DNA of 64,000 nt from Clostridiales bacterium (GCA_022511445.1 JAFLVE010000106.1:1-64000), one strand, 5' to 3'; positions 7,942-17,888 are shown, counted from the first letter of the stretch. Translations and numbers: made by a program. The notes: generated by a model not told the origin, from the letters alone.

Positions 7942-10900
7942 TTACTCTCCTTTTGGAATGTTATTTGTTAAAGAGTCGTCGGAGCTGTCTCTCGCCATAT
8001 TGGCGTTTGTAGCACCGCTTGCCGACGGAGCGTCGGTATATATGCCGACATTAGAAGTCTTTTTGTGCTTAATCGGTACAAACGTGAACACGCCGATTAC
8101 GGCTGTTGCAACGCCGAAGAACACGCAAAGGATTATTACCCAGATTTCCCACAGCGGCATAGCAAAACCCCATACAACGCCGTCTCCGTGCCCGTTCATG
8201 GCGTTGCTGTTTGCGACGGTGTAAAGAATATTTTTAGCAGCCCTTCTAACAGCAGCTACGCCTGTCGCGGACGAAACGCTCTTAGGCGCCTTGTCGCCTA
8301 TAAGGTTGAGGTCGCCGCCGGCGCGAATCATTTGGTCGGCGTCCATGTATGCATTGACGTTGAAGTCGGTTATGACCATGCCGCGGAAACCCCACTCGTC
8401 GCGCAAGAGGCTTGTGAGCAATCGATAGTCACCGCCCGCCCACACGGTTCCTATGCGGTTAAACGAGCTCATAACCGCCGTCGCCTTACCCGTATTGACG
8501 CACATTTCGAAAGGCTTAAAATACGTCTCGCGCATGGACTGTTCATTCGCCCAAGTCAATAATCCGTTTACGGTATCACGGTCGGTCTCCTGATCGTTTA
8601 GCGCAAAATGCTTCATAAAGGCATACACGCCCTTTTCGCTCGCACCGACGACGACCTCCGCGCCGATAAGTCCCGAAAGACAACCGTCCTCGCTGTAATA
8701 CTCGAAGTTTCTTCCTGCAAACTGGTTGCGGTGAAGGTTCATTGCGGGAGCGTACCAACCGCTGTACGGCGTGCCGTCGCCCGCCTCGTTGCCAATTAGT
8801 CCCTCGTCGCCTATCATATTGCCGAACGCACGGGCAAGCTCCTTGTTGCGCGTCGCGGCGAGAACGCACTCGCTCGCGTAGTAGCATGTCTTGTAGACGG
8901 CGTCCGAGCCCATAAAGATTGCAAAGCCCATCGGTCCGTCGGCGTCAATAGTAAGCGGCTTGTCGATGCTCTCGATAAACGTCGAGTGGAAATTGCCCGA
9001 ACGCACAAGGCTTACAAGCTGCGTTACGGTGAGCTGGTCCATCATCGTATCCCACAGCGGATCGTCGTAGTCAAGCCCAATCAAGTCGTACAGCTTGACC
9101 TCTATCTCCGATTCGCTCAAGGTGCGCGAGCTTTGCTTAGGCATTTCGGAAGTATACCACGGCATGGAGCTTCCGTCGCCGGGGATGGCTACAGCATCGT
9201 TGACGAACTTCGTCGAGACGGTGCGGTATTCAACCGTTTCGGCGCCCTTCAGGCAGTCGAAATTAGCAAAATCGCCATCGCGCGAGAGGTACGTGGCGAT
9301 ATGATCGCTTACGTCGTCGAAGAGGTTATTTATATCGTTGCCGTCCGCCGTCTTATCATACGAAACCGTCGAAGCGACGGTATAGGTAAAACTCGGAGTA
9401 TTTTCGTCCGCCCAGCAATGAGCGTCGCTGCCGATATATATCGTGTACTCACCCGCCTCGAGCTCGTAGCCGATATTGCCGTTGCCGTTAGCGTCGTTAT
9501 AGTCGTAGGACGCCATATCGCGAACGTCGATAGTAAGCGTGATAACGCCTTTGCCCGTCTTTTTGTCGAGCTTTTCGGTCTTGGCGAAGTCGCCCAAAAC
9601 GACGTGCGCCTTTTCTATCCCGCCCGAAATGTACGGCGCGGAATAATAGAGGCTGACCGACTCTTTGCCGTCGTAGTCGCCGATATTTTGCACCTCGACG
9701 GTGAACGACAGCTTGCCGTCCTTATTAAGGGTCGAGCCACTCGGGGTCGCCGCGGTCACCGTGTGCGTAAACTCGGTGTACGAGAGCCCGTGTCCAAACG
9801 GATAGACAACGTTTTGCTTGTACCAGTCCTCGCCGGAGGTCAGCCCGCGCGTTTCGTAGTAACGGTAGCCGAAGTAAATACCCTCGCGGTACTCGACGAA
9901 CGCGAGCTTTCTGACGGTGCGGTTGCCCTTGTCGTCCGCGGTGTAGTAGCGGTTGCCGTCGGCGGTCAAGTAGTTACCGAAGTTAAACCAGGTAGGGTCC
10001 TTTTTAAAGTCGCGGGAATACGTATCCACCAGCCTACCCGACGGATTGACCTCGCCGGTCAAAATCTTTCGGAGCGCGTTAAGCCCGCTCGCGCCGGGCA
10101 TGCCTATCCACAGCGCCGCCTTGATATTTTTGTTATACGCGTAGTGTGTTTCGTCGTCCAAAAACCCAAGCTCGAGCGGCGCGGCGCTATTGATGACGAC
10201 AATCACGTTGTCAAAGTTGTTGCACGCCTCGGCGAGCATAGCCGTCTCGTTTTTGTCGAGCTGAAGGTAATGATCGTCGCCCGACCTCGCACCGGGAACG
10301 GTAGTCGTCGCCTTGGCGAAATCGGTGTACTTGGAGCCGGTGTACCGCATGGTACGCGGAAGGTCGAACCCCTCGCCGCCTATTCTCGAAATGACAACGA
10401 TCGCCGCGTCGTGATAATCGGCATAGCTCTTTTTTACGGCGTCGCTGTACGGGAGCGAGGCCTCGCCTGTCGGGAACCCGCTCAAGATGACGCCCATATC
10501 GGGCGAGGCCGGTCTACCCGACCCGGAAGCCGAGCCCGCGAGATAATTGTGCATTACGGGATTGACGGAGAATAGACCGTCGCGCCCCAACACGTTAAAA
10601 AGATCGACGCTACCGCTGTCGTCCGAGCCCGCATTGGAGCCCGAGCCGCCCGTCACGATATCGACGGAGTTCTTGCCGAACACGGTGACCCTGCGGTTAG
10701 ATTCGCCAAGCGGGAGCGCGTTATCCTCGTTCTTTAGGAGCACGAAGCCCTCTTCGCAAATGGTCTCGTTGAGCGCGTTTGCCGCATTGTACACGTCGTC
10801 CTTGGACTTGTAGTCGGTGGTGTAACGCATATACTTTTCGGGATTGCCGCTTTTAAGTACGCGTCGCTCGCCGCCCATGACCGAGTTGACGGTGTTGTAG

Positions 10901-11019
10901 ATGAGCATGTTTTGTGTAAGCACCAAGGTTGCTACAAACACAAACACGAACAAGACCACAAACACTATGAACCAGGGTAGCGGCAATACGCCTTTCCTTT
11001 TTGATTTCTTTTTGTCCAT
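7942..11019 (-). CDS. Membrane-anchored, domain-permuted GH3 beta-glucosidase
   Basis: A 1025-residue GH3 enzyme whose domains are in swapped order: N-terminal membrane helix (about 14-36), then the GH3 C-terminal alpha/beta domain (VLLKNEDNALPL, near 90), the fibronectin-like domain, and last the TIM-barrel domain with nucleophile D885 in GMVITDF. Ruminococcus and Butyrivibrio GH3 enzymes are known to have this inverted order. A second membrane helix follows (about 955-983) with a short polar tail, so the catalytic part should face outward between two anchors. The start has AAAGGA about a dozen bases upstream. It lies downstream of the larger GH3 gene and just before a binding lipoprotein. 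Beta-glucosidase activity is likely; other beta-glycosides are possible. Confidence 0.88.
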   Translation of the reverse strand: MDKKKSKRKGVLPLPWFIVFVVLFVFVFVATLVLTQNMLIYNTVNSVMGGERRVLKSGNPEKYMRYTTDYKSKDDVYNAANALNETICEEGFVLLKNEDNALPLGESNRRVTVFGKNSVDIVTGGSGSNAGSDDSGSVDLFNVLGRDGLFSVNPVMHNYLAGSASGSGRPASPDMGVILSGFPTGEASLPYSDAVKKSYADYHDAAIVVISRIGGEGFDLPRTMRYTGSKYTDFAKATTTVPGARSGDDHYLQLDKNETAMLAEACNNFDNVIVVINSAAPLELGFLDDETHYAYNKNIKAALWIGMPGASGLNALRKILTGEVNPSGRLVDTYSRDFKKDPTWFNFGNYLTADGNRYYTADDKGNRTVRKLAFVEYREGIYFGYRYYETRGLTSGEDWYKQNVVYPFGHGLSYTEFTHTVTAATPSGSTLNKDGKLSFTVEVQNIGDYDGKESVSLYYSAPYISGGIEKAHVVLGDFAKTEKLDKKTGKGVITLTIDVRDMASYDYNDANGNGNIGYELEAGEYTIYIGSDAHCWADENTPSFTYTVASTVSYDKTADGNDINNLFDDVSDHIATYLSRDGDFANFDCLKGAETVEYRTVSTKFVNDAVAIPGDGSSMPWYTSEMPKQSSRTLSESEIEVKLYDLIGLDYDDPLWDTMMDQLTVTQLVSLVRSGNFHSTFIESIDKPLTIDADGPMGFAIFMGSDAVYKTCYYASECVLAATRNKELARAFGNMIGDEGLIGNEAGDGTPYSGWYAPAMNLHRNQFAGRNFEYYSEDGCLSGLIGAEVVVGASEKGVYAFMKHFALNDQETDRDTVNGLLTWANEQSMRETYFKPFEMCVNTGKATAVMSSFNRIGTVWAGGDYRLLTSLLRDEWGFRGMVITDFNVNAYMDADQMIRAGGDLNLIGDKAPKSVSSATGVAAVRRAAKNILYTVANSNAMNGHGDGVVWGFAMPLWEIWVIILCVFFGVATAVIGVFTFVPIKHKKTSNVGIYTDAPSASGATNANMARDSSDDSLTNNIPKGE

Positions 11020-11082
11020 TAAATCGAATTGTCCTTTAAGTTTTGAAATTGAATACTCGCCTACTCACATTCGGACTTGCGA

Positions 11083-11114
11083 TGGGGCGACAGCTTTTGG
11101 GCTTGTCAGCCCCA
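11083..11114 (-). other. Inverted repeat upstream of the 1025-residue GH3 gene
   Basis: On the minus strand TGGGGCTGACA and TGTCGCCCCA form a 10-base-pair stem with one bulged T around an 11-base loop. It lies 64 bases before the GH3 start and just after the end of the frame that continues the upstream gene. There is no U run, so it is more likely an mRNA processing or stability element than a terminator. Confidence 0.45.
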
Positions 11115-11161
11115 CGCGAAATCCGTATAGGGAGGAAAAGTGATGAGAAAACGTTTTTGAC

Positions 11162-11518
11162 TTATTTGGGGTCTTCCGGCGCTTCCGAGGGTGCGCTGTT
11201 TTGGGAACGGTTATCGGTGGGCACGGTCGATTTTTGTCTTAATTTGTCGGCACGCGCCTGCATCTTTGCGGCACGCGCCTGCATCTTTTCGGCGCGAGCG
11301 CTTTGAGTCATTGCCTTCGCTTCTATGGCGGCTGCGCGCTCCTCGTCAGTCAGCTCACGCTCGGCTTGGATCGCTTTGCGCCTCGCTTCCGCCCGTTGAG
11401 TAAGCCTTGCCGCCTTGCGCTCCTCCGCCTCGGATTGCTGCTGCCGTTGATATTCGGCTATTGCCTGCGCCTTAATTGCCGCTACCGTCCTTTCGTCGAG
11501 CTCGGTCGTTATTGTCGT
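11162..11518 (-). other. Out-of-frame C-terminal continuation of the large GH3 gene
   Basis: In the -1 frame relative to the GH3 gene, 118 codons stay open from the end of the A9 run (11518-11526) to a TAA at 11162-11164. The peptide is charged and helical: it begins TTITTELDERTV, is rich in Ala, Glu, Arg and Gln, contains a doubled KMQARA motif, and ends SAPSEAPEDPK. It has no start codon or ribosome site of its own. It would be the cytoplasmic tail after the membrane helix if the ribosome or polymerase slips, or if the real run is A10. Confidence 0.65.
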
Positions 11519-14500
11519 TTTTTTTTGGAAAGTACAAACATCACGGTCATTACGACAAACCCGATGGCAAACACGCCGGTCGAAACGCCGAGTGCGATTG
11601 CCGCGGGCTTTACCGTATCCTTTTCGCCCTTGACAACTGTCGTGACGGAACTCTCGCCCGCTATAAACAGGTTGAGCGTGATTTCGTCAGCGAGCTCGCC
11701 GTCCTCGGCGCGCACAATAAGAGTGAACGTACCGGATGCCGTGGGCGTGCCGCTGATTGTGCCGTCGGAATCGAGCTTGAGCCCTGCGGGCAGTGCGCCG
11801 CCGACAAGCTTGTACGTAACGTCGAACGACCCCTCAGCCGTCGCCACCGAGCCGAAATACGCCTCGCCCACCTTGCCGTATTGAAGCTCCGTGGTGGAAG
11901 CAAACCGAGGATTTACGGTCAGCGTGTACGTCGCCTCGACGGGATCTGTGTAAGTCCCTTTGGCGATTACAGTAAACGTGCTTGAGCAAGCCTCGGTAGG
12001 CGTTCCCACGATATAACCTTGTGCAGTCAGCACCAAACCGTTAGGAAGTCTGTCGCCGTCCTTTAGTGAATACGTCACATCGACGTCGCATTCCGCCGTG
12101 CCCACCGCGGCGATATACGACTTGCCGTACTGCGCCGTGGGAAGCTGCGTCTTAGGATAGTAGGTTATCGGATATAGAATGGATATCACAAACTCGAATT
12201 CCGCCTCGCCGTAGCCGAGTGCGCTCGCCAAGACCGTAAACGAGTAATTCCTGCATTCCTTGTCGGGATTGCCGAGTATCATGCCGTTAGAGAGAAGCGT
12301 AAGTCCCGCGGGCAGGCGCGAGCCGTTTCCGAGCTTGTAAGTTATATCGGGGAAACCCGCAATATCCTCCTCCGTGGCGAGCGGATCGTAGATGTACGCG
12401 TCGGAAATATCCGCCACAAACGGACTGCCTATACTCGCCTTGAGCACGTTGTTTTCCGCCTCGTAGATGACTATTCCGCCCTCCGGCGCGACGGTTATGG
12501 TAAAGCTCTGCGTGAACGTATCGCCGCCGTCGTAGGTAGCGACAACCGTAAACGTGAGCTTGCCTTGTACATACGGCGTGCCGTGTATCGTGCCGTCGCT
12601 CTCGAGCTTGAGCCCCGCAGGGAGCCTGCTCTGCTCGGCGAGCGCGAATGTGATCTTGCTCGCGTCGAGGTCGGGATAGTTCTGCGTGTTGAGCTCTATA
12701 CAGCCCGCGAGCGAATCGCTGTACGACATATTGACCATGCCCACCTTGAGATTCTTTGCGTTAAAGACCATCTTTTGGGGCGCGGTGGGCGTAGCGCCGG
12801 TGTTAAGCGCCATGCTGTTGGCGTTGGCGTACAGCACTTGATGCGCGGAATTGCGCAAAAGGTTTATAGTCGTGGCGCTACTTGCTCCGACATTCAAAAC
12901 ACCTGTACCGCCGAGAACGAGCGAGCCGCCCGCGCGTATCATCGCGTCCGCACTTCCGAAGGTAGAGCTATATGCGTCGGTTACGATGCTGCCCTTAAAG
13001 CCCCACTCGTTGCGTAGCACGCCCGACAAGAGGTTGTAATATCCGCCCGTCCAATACGGTCCGAGGCGGTTCATTGCGGACATGAGTCCGAGCGCCTTAC
13101 CCTCTTTTACGCAGATTTCAAACGCCGGGAAGTACACCTCGCGCATGGACTGTTCGTTTGCCCAGGTCATCACGCCGTCGCGGTTACTCTCCTGATTGTT
13201 TAGGGCGAAGTGCTTGACGTAGCAGAACATTCCCTTTTCCTGCGAACCTATTATGATTTGCGCGGCGAGCTTGCCGGTGAGAAGGCTGTCCTCGGAGAAG
13301 TATTCGCCTAAGCGCCCGACGAAGGGGCTGCGATGGATGTTGATTGCGGGGGCGTACCAACCGGGGACGGTGTTATTGGGATTGCCGCAACCCCAGAGTG
13401 AAAGCTCCGCAAAAATCTTGCCGCGACGGTAAGCGAGCTCGACGTTCCAAGTAGCCGCGGTCACTGAGTCGTTAGGCATACTGAAGTTATATGTGTTGTT
13501 TATATTGGGAAATTTAATAGAAACCGGGTGGTCCTCGTTATACACCGCCGTAATTCCGAGGTCGGGGATATCCGCGCCCGAGTGATAACGGCCCTGAAGA
13601 ACAAGCGATTTTAACTCATCTACAGTGAGCTGATTGAGGAAGGAATCCCACAGCGGGTCGTTGTAGTCCTTGCCGAACAGCTCATACAGCTGAATGTAGC
13701 CGCCGCCGGCATCGCGCGAAACCGCCTGTTTGGGCATTTCGTCGTTGTACCAAGGGTCTTCGGGTTTATCCGCCGGCCACGTCTTGGGCAGAGGACAAGT
13801 AGTATCGAGGTTGTACGTAGCCACCTTTTCGATAATCCACTGCTCGGCGGTCAAACGGTAGGACATGGTTGGCCAAGTGCCCGCAAAATCGGAACGAGTC
13901 ATGTACATGTCCTTTTGGTTGTTGCCCTCGTCCTCGGGGTATCTGTCCTCGTGCAGAAGCTGCTCGCTTATCTCGTCGAAGCGGTTTTCTATCTTTTCGC
14001 CCGTGTCGGGATCGGTCTCGTACTTGGCGCCTGTTGAAAGCGTGTAGGTAAGATTTAGCACATCGTCGTCCGCCCAGCAATGCGCATTCTCGCCGATATA
14101 AACCGTGTACTCGCCCGCCTCTAACTCATAGCCCTTAAAGCCGTTGCCGTTTTTGTCGTTGTAGTCATACGACGCCATGTCGCGAACGTTAAATTCGAGC
14201 GTGAGCGTTTGACTCTCTCCGGGTGCGAGCTTTTTGGTCTTGGCAAACGCGCCGAGGTTGACGTGCGCCTTTTCTATTCCACCGTCGGTGTAAGGTGCGG
14301 AATAGTAAAGCTGCACCACGTCCTTGCCTGCGACCGAGCCGGTGTTTTTGACCTTGACGGAAACGGTTATTTTTCCGTTCGGCGAAAGCTCGCCGCCTTC
14401 GGTATTTACAAGCTCCCACTCGAAATCGGTATACGAAAGCCCGTGACCGAAGGGATAGACGACGTGAGCCTTGTACCAGTTATCCCACTGCTTGTTGTCG

Positions 14501-15717
14501 AGATTATCCTGCTTGGACTTGTCGGAAGAGAGCTTGCTGTAATAGTGGATAGCCTCGTCGGGACCGTGGGCATAATGTGCGAGCGTGTCCGTAGTCGTGC
14601 CCGTCCAAGCTTCGTCGCCCTCTACGTATCCGCGAGTTTCCCAGTAGCGGTAGCCCGTGTATATGCCTTCTTTATAATAAACGTAATTGCTGAATGCGCC
14701 GCCGCCGTTTAGCGAGCTATAGCGCATATTGTCGTTGGCGTACTGGTTGCCCTTTGCATAGACGAGACTGCCGTCCGTGTAGTCCTCCATGTTGTTGTTG
14801 CCGAAGTTGTTCCAGGTGGGGTCGGCCTTAAAGTCGCGCGCGAGCGTATCGGGCAGATGTCCGCTCGGGTTGACTTCACCTGTCAGAATGCCGGGAAGAG
14901 CGCCAACAGCTTGTTCATCTTGCAAAATCGCCGCCTTAATTTCCTCGTGATAGGCGTAGTGGTCGGGATCGTCCAAAAATCCGAGCTCCATCATCGGCAT
15001 ATAGCCTCTTATGATAACTATAATTTTATCAAAGTGTTCCGCACAGTAAGCGAGAAGCTTTGTCTCGTTTTCGTCGAGCTGAAGGTAGTGGTCATCCACC
15101 GCTCTCGCCCCCTCGACGGGCTCTACGCTTGTTCCAAACGTCTTGTAGTCGTCGTTTACCTGCGCCATCGTGCGAGGAACGTCAAAACCCTCGCTGCCGT
15201 ATCGGTAAATTCCTACTATTGCCGCGTCGGTATAGCCTTCCACCGATCCGGTGAACTTACTTATATCCGCTTCGCCCGTGGGATAACCGTTTACCGTAGC
15301 CCCGTTGCCGGGTGAGCCGGGCGCACCCGTGCCCGAAAGCGAGTTATCGGTATAAAAGTTGGCGACTTCGCTGTTGATTTGATAGCCGGCACCGGACAAC
15401 ACACCCGTAAATACTGTATTGCGATATAGTCTTTTGCCGAATACGGATATCTTACTGCCGGGCGCGAGCGGCAATGCGTTATCCTCGTTTTTGAGAAGAA
15501 CGGTGCCCTCTTCGGCTATTTCTTGACCGACTGCCCTGCCTTCCGCAGTCACGTCGGCAACGCTGTCGTAGTCGGATACAAAGTAAGTGCGCTCTAACGT
15601 CTCCGCCGCAAATGCGGTATGCCCAGGACCGCCGCCTATTATCACGCTCGTCGCAAGTATTGCCGAAACAGCTATTGCCGCAGGCGCAATAATCTTCTTT
15701 TTGATTTCGGTCCTCAT
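11509..15717 (-). CDS. Secreted, domain-permuted GH3 glycosidase with Ig-like repeats and C-terminal anchor
   Basis: 1402 residues in the frame as given. Order: signal peptide ending near AFAA, GH3 alpha/beta domain (VLLKNEDNALPL), fibronectin-like domain, TIM-barrel domain with nucleophile D914 in SIVTDAY, four putative Ig-like domains of the PAGLxLxxxGxIxGTP type, then a membrane helix and KKK. The start is the ATG at 15717: it overlaps the upstream stop as ATGA and has GGAGGTGAT as ribosome site; a farther upstream in-frame ATG lacks support. The gene ends two codons after an A9 run, and a 118-codon tail continues in the -1 frame (11162-11518). The Ig-like domains probably extend the enzyme through the cell wall. 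Confidence 0.85.
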   Translation of the reverse strand: MRTEIKKKIIAPAAIAVSAILATSVIIGGGPGHTAFAAETLERTYFVSDYDSVADVTAEGRAVGQEIAEEGTVLLKNEDNALPLAPGSKISVFGKRLYRNTVFTGVLSGAGYQINSEVANFYTDNSLSGTGAPGSPGNGATVNGYPTGEADISKFTGSVEGYTDAAIVGIYRYGSEGFDVPRTMAQVNDDYKTFGTSVEPVEGARAVDDHYLQLDENETKLLAYCAEHFDKIIVIIRGYMPMMELGFLDDPDHYAYHEEIKAAILQDEQAVGALPGILTGEVNPSGHLPDTLARDFKADPTWNNFGNNNMEDYTDGSLVYAKGNQYANDNMRYSSLNGGGAFSNYVYYKEGIYTGYRYWETRGYVEGDEAWTGTTTDTLAHYAHGPDEAIHYYSKLSSDKSKQDNLDNKQWDNWYKAHVVYPFGHGLSYTDFEWELVNTEGGELSPNGKITVSVKVKNTGSVAGKDVVQLYYSAPYTDGGIEKAHVNLGAFAKTKKLAPGESQTLTLEFNVRDMASYDYNDKNGNGFKGYELEAGEYTVYIGENAHCWADDDVLNLTYTLSTGAKYETDPDTGEKIENRFDEISEQLLHEDRYPEDEGNNQKDMYMTRSDFAGTWPTMSYRLTAEQWIIEKVATYNLDTTCPLPKTWPADKPEDPWYNDEMPKQAVSRDAGGGYIQLYELFGKDYNDPLWDSFLNQLTVDELKSLVLQGRYHSGADIPDLGITAVYNEDHPVSIKFPNINNTYNFSMPNDSVTAATWNVELAYRRGKIFAELSLWGCGNPNNTVPGWYAPAINIHRSPFVGRLGEYFSEDSLLTGKLAAQIIIGSQEKGMFCYVKHFALNNQESNRDGVMTWANEQSMREVYFPAFEICVKEGKALGLMSAMNRLGPYWTGGYYNLLSGVLRNEWGFKGSIVTDAYSSTFGSADAMIRAGGSLVLGGTGVLNVGASSATTINLLRNSAHQVLYANANSMALNTGATPTAPQKMVFNAKNLKVGMVNMSYSDSLAGCIELNTQNYPDLDASKITFALAEQSRLPAGLKLESDGTIHGTPYVQGKLTFTVVATYDGGDTFTQSFTITVAPEGGIVIYEAENNVLKASIGSPFVADISDAYIYDPLATEEDIAGFPDITYKLGNGSRLPAGLTLLSNGMILGNPDKECRNYSFTVLASALGYGEAEFEFVISILYPITYYPKTQLPTAQYGKSYIAAVGTAECDVDVTYSLKDGDRLPNGLVLTAQGYIVGTPTEACSSTFTVIAKGTYTDPVEATYTLTVNPRFASTTELQYGKVGEAYFGSVATAEGSFDVTYKLVGGALPAGLKLDSDGTISGTPTASGTFTLIVRAEDGELADEITLNLFIAGESSVTTVVKGEKDTVKPAAIALGVSTGVFAIGFVVMTVMFVLSKKKRQ

Positions 15718-17657
15718 TCTATCACCTCCCCGACAAAGCCGACGTTGTTGTTGTAAGTGATGCAACCCAATACCGTGATAATGTGGCTCAAATCACTGCT
15801 GTCGGGCTTTGTGTTTTCCTCCGTAGAATAGCTATATGTTATTAAGCTGACGTAGAACGAATCCGCCTCTTCGCGCGACAGGCGAAAGGCAAATGTTTCA
15901 ATCTGACCGAGCGTAGACAACGTAAAGTCCGCGTATTTTACGCCGTCCTTTAGGTTGCCCTCGCTATCCTCAAAGGGATCTTGATACTTGCCGAACGCAA
16001 GCCGCAGGTTATAGGAATTGTCGGCAGACAGATTTTGCAACTTGAGATAAACCGTCGTATAAGGATTGTCCTCATCATATTCGGGCACGTTGGTGAGCCG
16101 GCACGTTGTTACATAAGGAATAGTTATACTGTTTTCTCTTGCTACCACGTTAAAGAACCCTTGAGGAAGTCCCGACGTGCTCCATGTGTCAAACGTAGCA
16201 GTCTGCGTGCCGTTGGCGAGAGCAAACATCTTATCGCCCTTTGGATAGGCAGAGGCAGTTCCCACGGCAAAGTACACCCATTGTGATCCGCCGCCGGAAT
16301 GTTTTACTCTCTGCACAAAACCCCAATAACAACTGTTAAAACCCCACTCGGCGATTATGGTCATTTTAATGACCTCTTGAGGGTGTATGGTCACCCAACC
16401 CGTGGTAACCCTATTGCCGACGTATGAGGCATACAATTCCACGGTCACGTCCACGCTGCCGCTGTTATAAAAAATCACGCGAACCGCTTTAGCGCCTGTC
16501 CCTGTGCTAAACTTTGAGCCATTTATATTCTCCGGATACTCATTAGCAGGCGTGGCGCCGAGACTCGGCGGAATGGCAATGCCCAGTCCTTGAAAGCCCT
16601 CGAATGTGTCTAAAGGCAAACCAGACGATGTTAAATCACCGTTAAAATATGCGCGATTTGGATAATAAGCGGCTGACGGAAGTGCGGTAAAAATGTTTCC
16701 CGTTGTTTCCGCCTCGGAAAATACCGCCCAATAGGTGGTAGTCTCGTCGGGCATGGAAAATTCCTCTACCGTCTTATCAGTATCTTCGAGGCGGTTGTTT
16801 ACTTGGTTTGCGTCCCAGCCGACGAACATATAGCCGTCCGGCGTATCTACCGCTTCGAACGTCAGCTCCGTGCCGTAGGTGTATTTGTATTCCGTAATGG
16901 CAAATGCCTCGGACTTTACGTCGCCTTCGTAGCCGGTGACCGTGCCCTTTTGCACGCTACCATTGCCATCCGAAGTGACCTTTGCGCCGACAAGATTGAG
17001 CGTATACAACAAATTACCGAACCGCGCCGTCACCGTTACGTCACCTTCCGGCATCTTAAACATGTTGCCACTCATCCAATCGACCGGCGTTTGGCTTCCG
17101 TCAAACGACCAGTCGGAAAACTCTTTGTGAGCGGGAATGGAGGGAGCAAGCGTAATAATGTCGCCCGCCGCGGCGCCGGTAGAACTTGCCGTGCCGCCGA
17201 CTACCGTAATCGTGTACTTCGCCTTATAGCTGCTGTCTACGACGAGGACGACGCTTGCTTTTACGCCGCCGAAGGACGCGGTTATGACCGTCTCACCCGC
17301 TTTTGCAAGCGTTACCGCGCCTGTGTTGTCGATTGTCGCAACGGTCTTGACCGAGCTGTCAAATGTGAGCGTGCCTTCCGCGTCGTCGTCCTTTACGACG
17401 GTCGCGCCCAGCTTGATGCTGCCGAGCGAAAGATCAACCGAGAGCGTGCTCTCCACCGCCGTGTCGTTGTAGGTGATTGCGACCGAATGCACCTTCGGCA
17501 CCGCATCGGGCGGCGTGGTAGGCGGCAACGGAATTGTCACATCCGTGTCCGGCGTATCGCAGCCGATAAGCGCCGACATCGTCGCCATGCTCAAAATTAT
17601 CGCAATTATAATTGCAAAAATTTTTGACGCCGATAATTTTCTTGTCATCCTCATCAT
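15714..17657 (-). CDS. Large lipoprotein with bacterial Ig-like domain
   Basis: A 647-residue lipoprotein (lipobox ALIGC, Cys33) with a proline-rich linker, a BIG2-like Ig domain (about 54-145), two segments ending in F-x-x-W or YWAVF patterns like InlB-type repeats (about 150-320), and a 320-residue C-terminal part I do not recognise. It is the first gene of the GH3 operon: its stop overlaps the next start, and it has a promoter with ATTGCAA repeats. Three ATGs lie close together; the GGAGG spacing favours the second or third over the first. A binding or scaffolding role at the surface for the two GH3 enzymes is inferred from context. Confidence 0.75.
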   Translation of the reverse strand: MMRMTRKLSASKIFAIIIAIILSMATMSALIGCDTPDTDVTIPLPPTTPPDAVPKVHSVAITYNDTAVESTLSVDLSLGSIKLGATVVKDDDAEGTLTFDSSVKTVATIDNTGAVTLAKAGETVITASFGGVKASVVLVVDSSYKAKYTITVVGGTASSTGAAAGDIITLAPSIPAHKEFSDWSFDGSQTPVDWMSGNMFKMPEGDVTVTARFGNLLYTLNLVGAKVTSDGNGSVQKGTVTGYEGDVKSEAFAITEYKYTYGTELTFEAVDTPDGYMFVGWDANQVNNRLEDTDKTVEEFSMPDETTTYWAVFSEAETTGNIFTALPSAAYYPNRAYFNGDLTSSGLPLDTFEGFQGLGIAIPPSLGATPANEYPENINGSKFSTGTGAKAVRVIFYNSGSVDVTVELYASYVGNRVTTGWVTIHPQEVIKMTIIAEWGFNSCYWGFVQRVKHSGGGSQWVYFAVGTASAYPKGDKMFALANGTQTATFDTWSTSGLPQGFFNVVARENSITIPYVTTCRLTNVPEYDEDNPYTTVYLKLQNLSADNSYNLRLAFGKYQDPFEDSEGNLKDGVKYADFTLSTLGQIETFAFRLSREEADSFYVSLITYSYSTEENTKPDSSDLSHIITVLGCITYNNNVGFVGEVIE

Positions 17658-17699
17658 TTTCCTCCATATAGAGATTTTGCGCTTATTTACGCTAACTCT

Positions 17700-17758
17700 A
17701 CTCTAACATAAATAAAAAATATTGCAATGTACACGTCACCAACTTGCAATATTGCAAT
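17700..17758 (-). promoter_or_regulatory. Promoter of the GH3 operon with ATTGCAA repeats
   Basis: On the minus strand ATTGCAA occurs three times (in 17721-17758) with steps of 8 and 22 bases; the last copy contains the -35 TTGCAA (17722-17727), followed by 16 bases and -10 TAGAGT (17700-17705). The same TTGCAA -35 occurs before the nearby regulator gene. The rest of the 380-base gap to 18037 holds only repeat sequence. Confidence 0.5.
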
Positions 17759-17804
17759 ATAAACTTAACTATTTGCGGATTTAAATCGGTCGCCCAATAT
17801 TTTT

Positions 17805-17888
17805 GTCATTCCGAGCCCCGCGAGGAATCCTACAGTATACGAGGTGTGCACCCTATATCATGGGATTCTTCGCTACGCTCAGAATAAC
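17805..17888. repeat. Imperfect inverted repeat, interspersed-repeat type
   Basis: GTCATTCCGAGC at 17805 and GGATTCTTCGCTACGCTCAG at 17863 form imperfect inverted arms of about 26 bases around a 31-base centre. Related half-copies are at about 17937-17960 and 43041-43110. Such GTCATTCYGAGC elements are scattered through many Firmicutes genomes. No gene is seen here. Confidence 0.5.

Noticed and set aside
8986..10575. Long open frame opposite the 1025-residue GH3 gene (529 codons)
   Set aside because: Same reason: pure shadow of a conserved gene, with no ribosome site or motif.
15718..15765. Longer N-terminus for the large GH3 gene
   Set aside because: The extra 16 codons overlap the upstream gene; the ATG at 15717 has a strong GGAGGTGAT site and the usual ATGA overlap.
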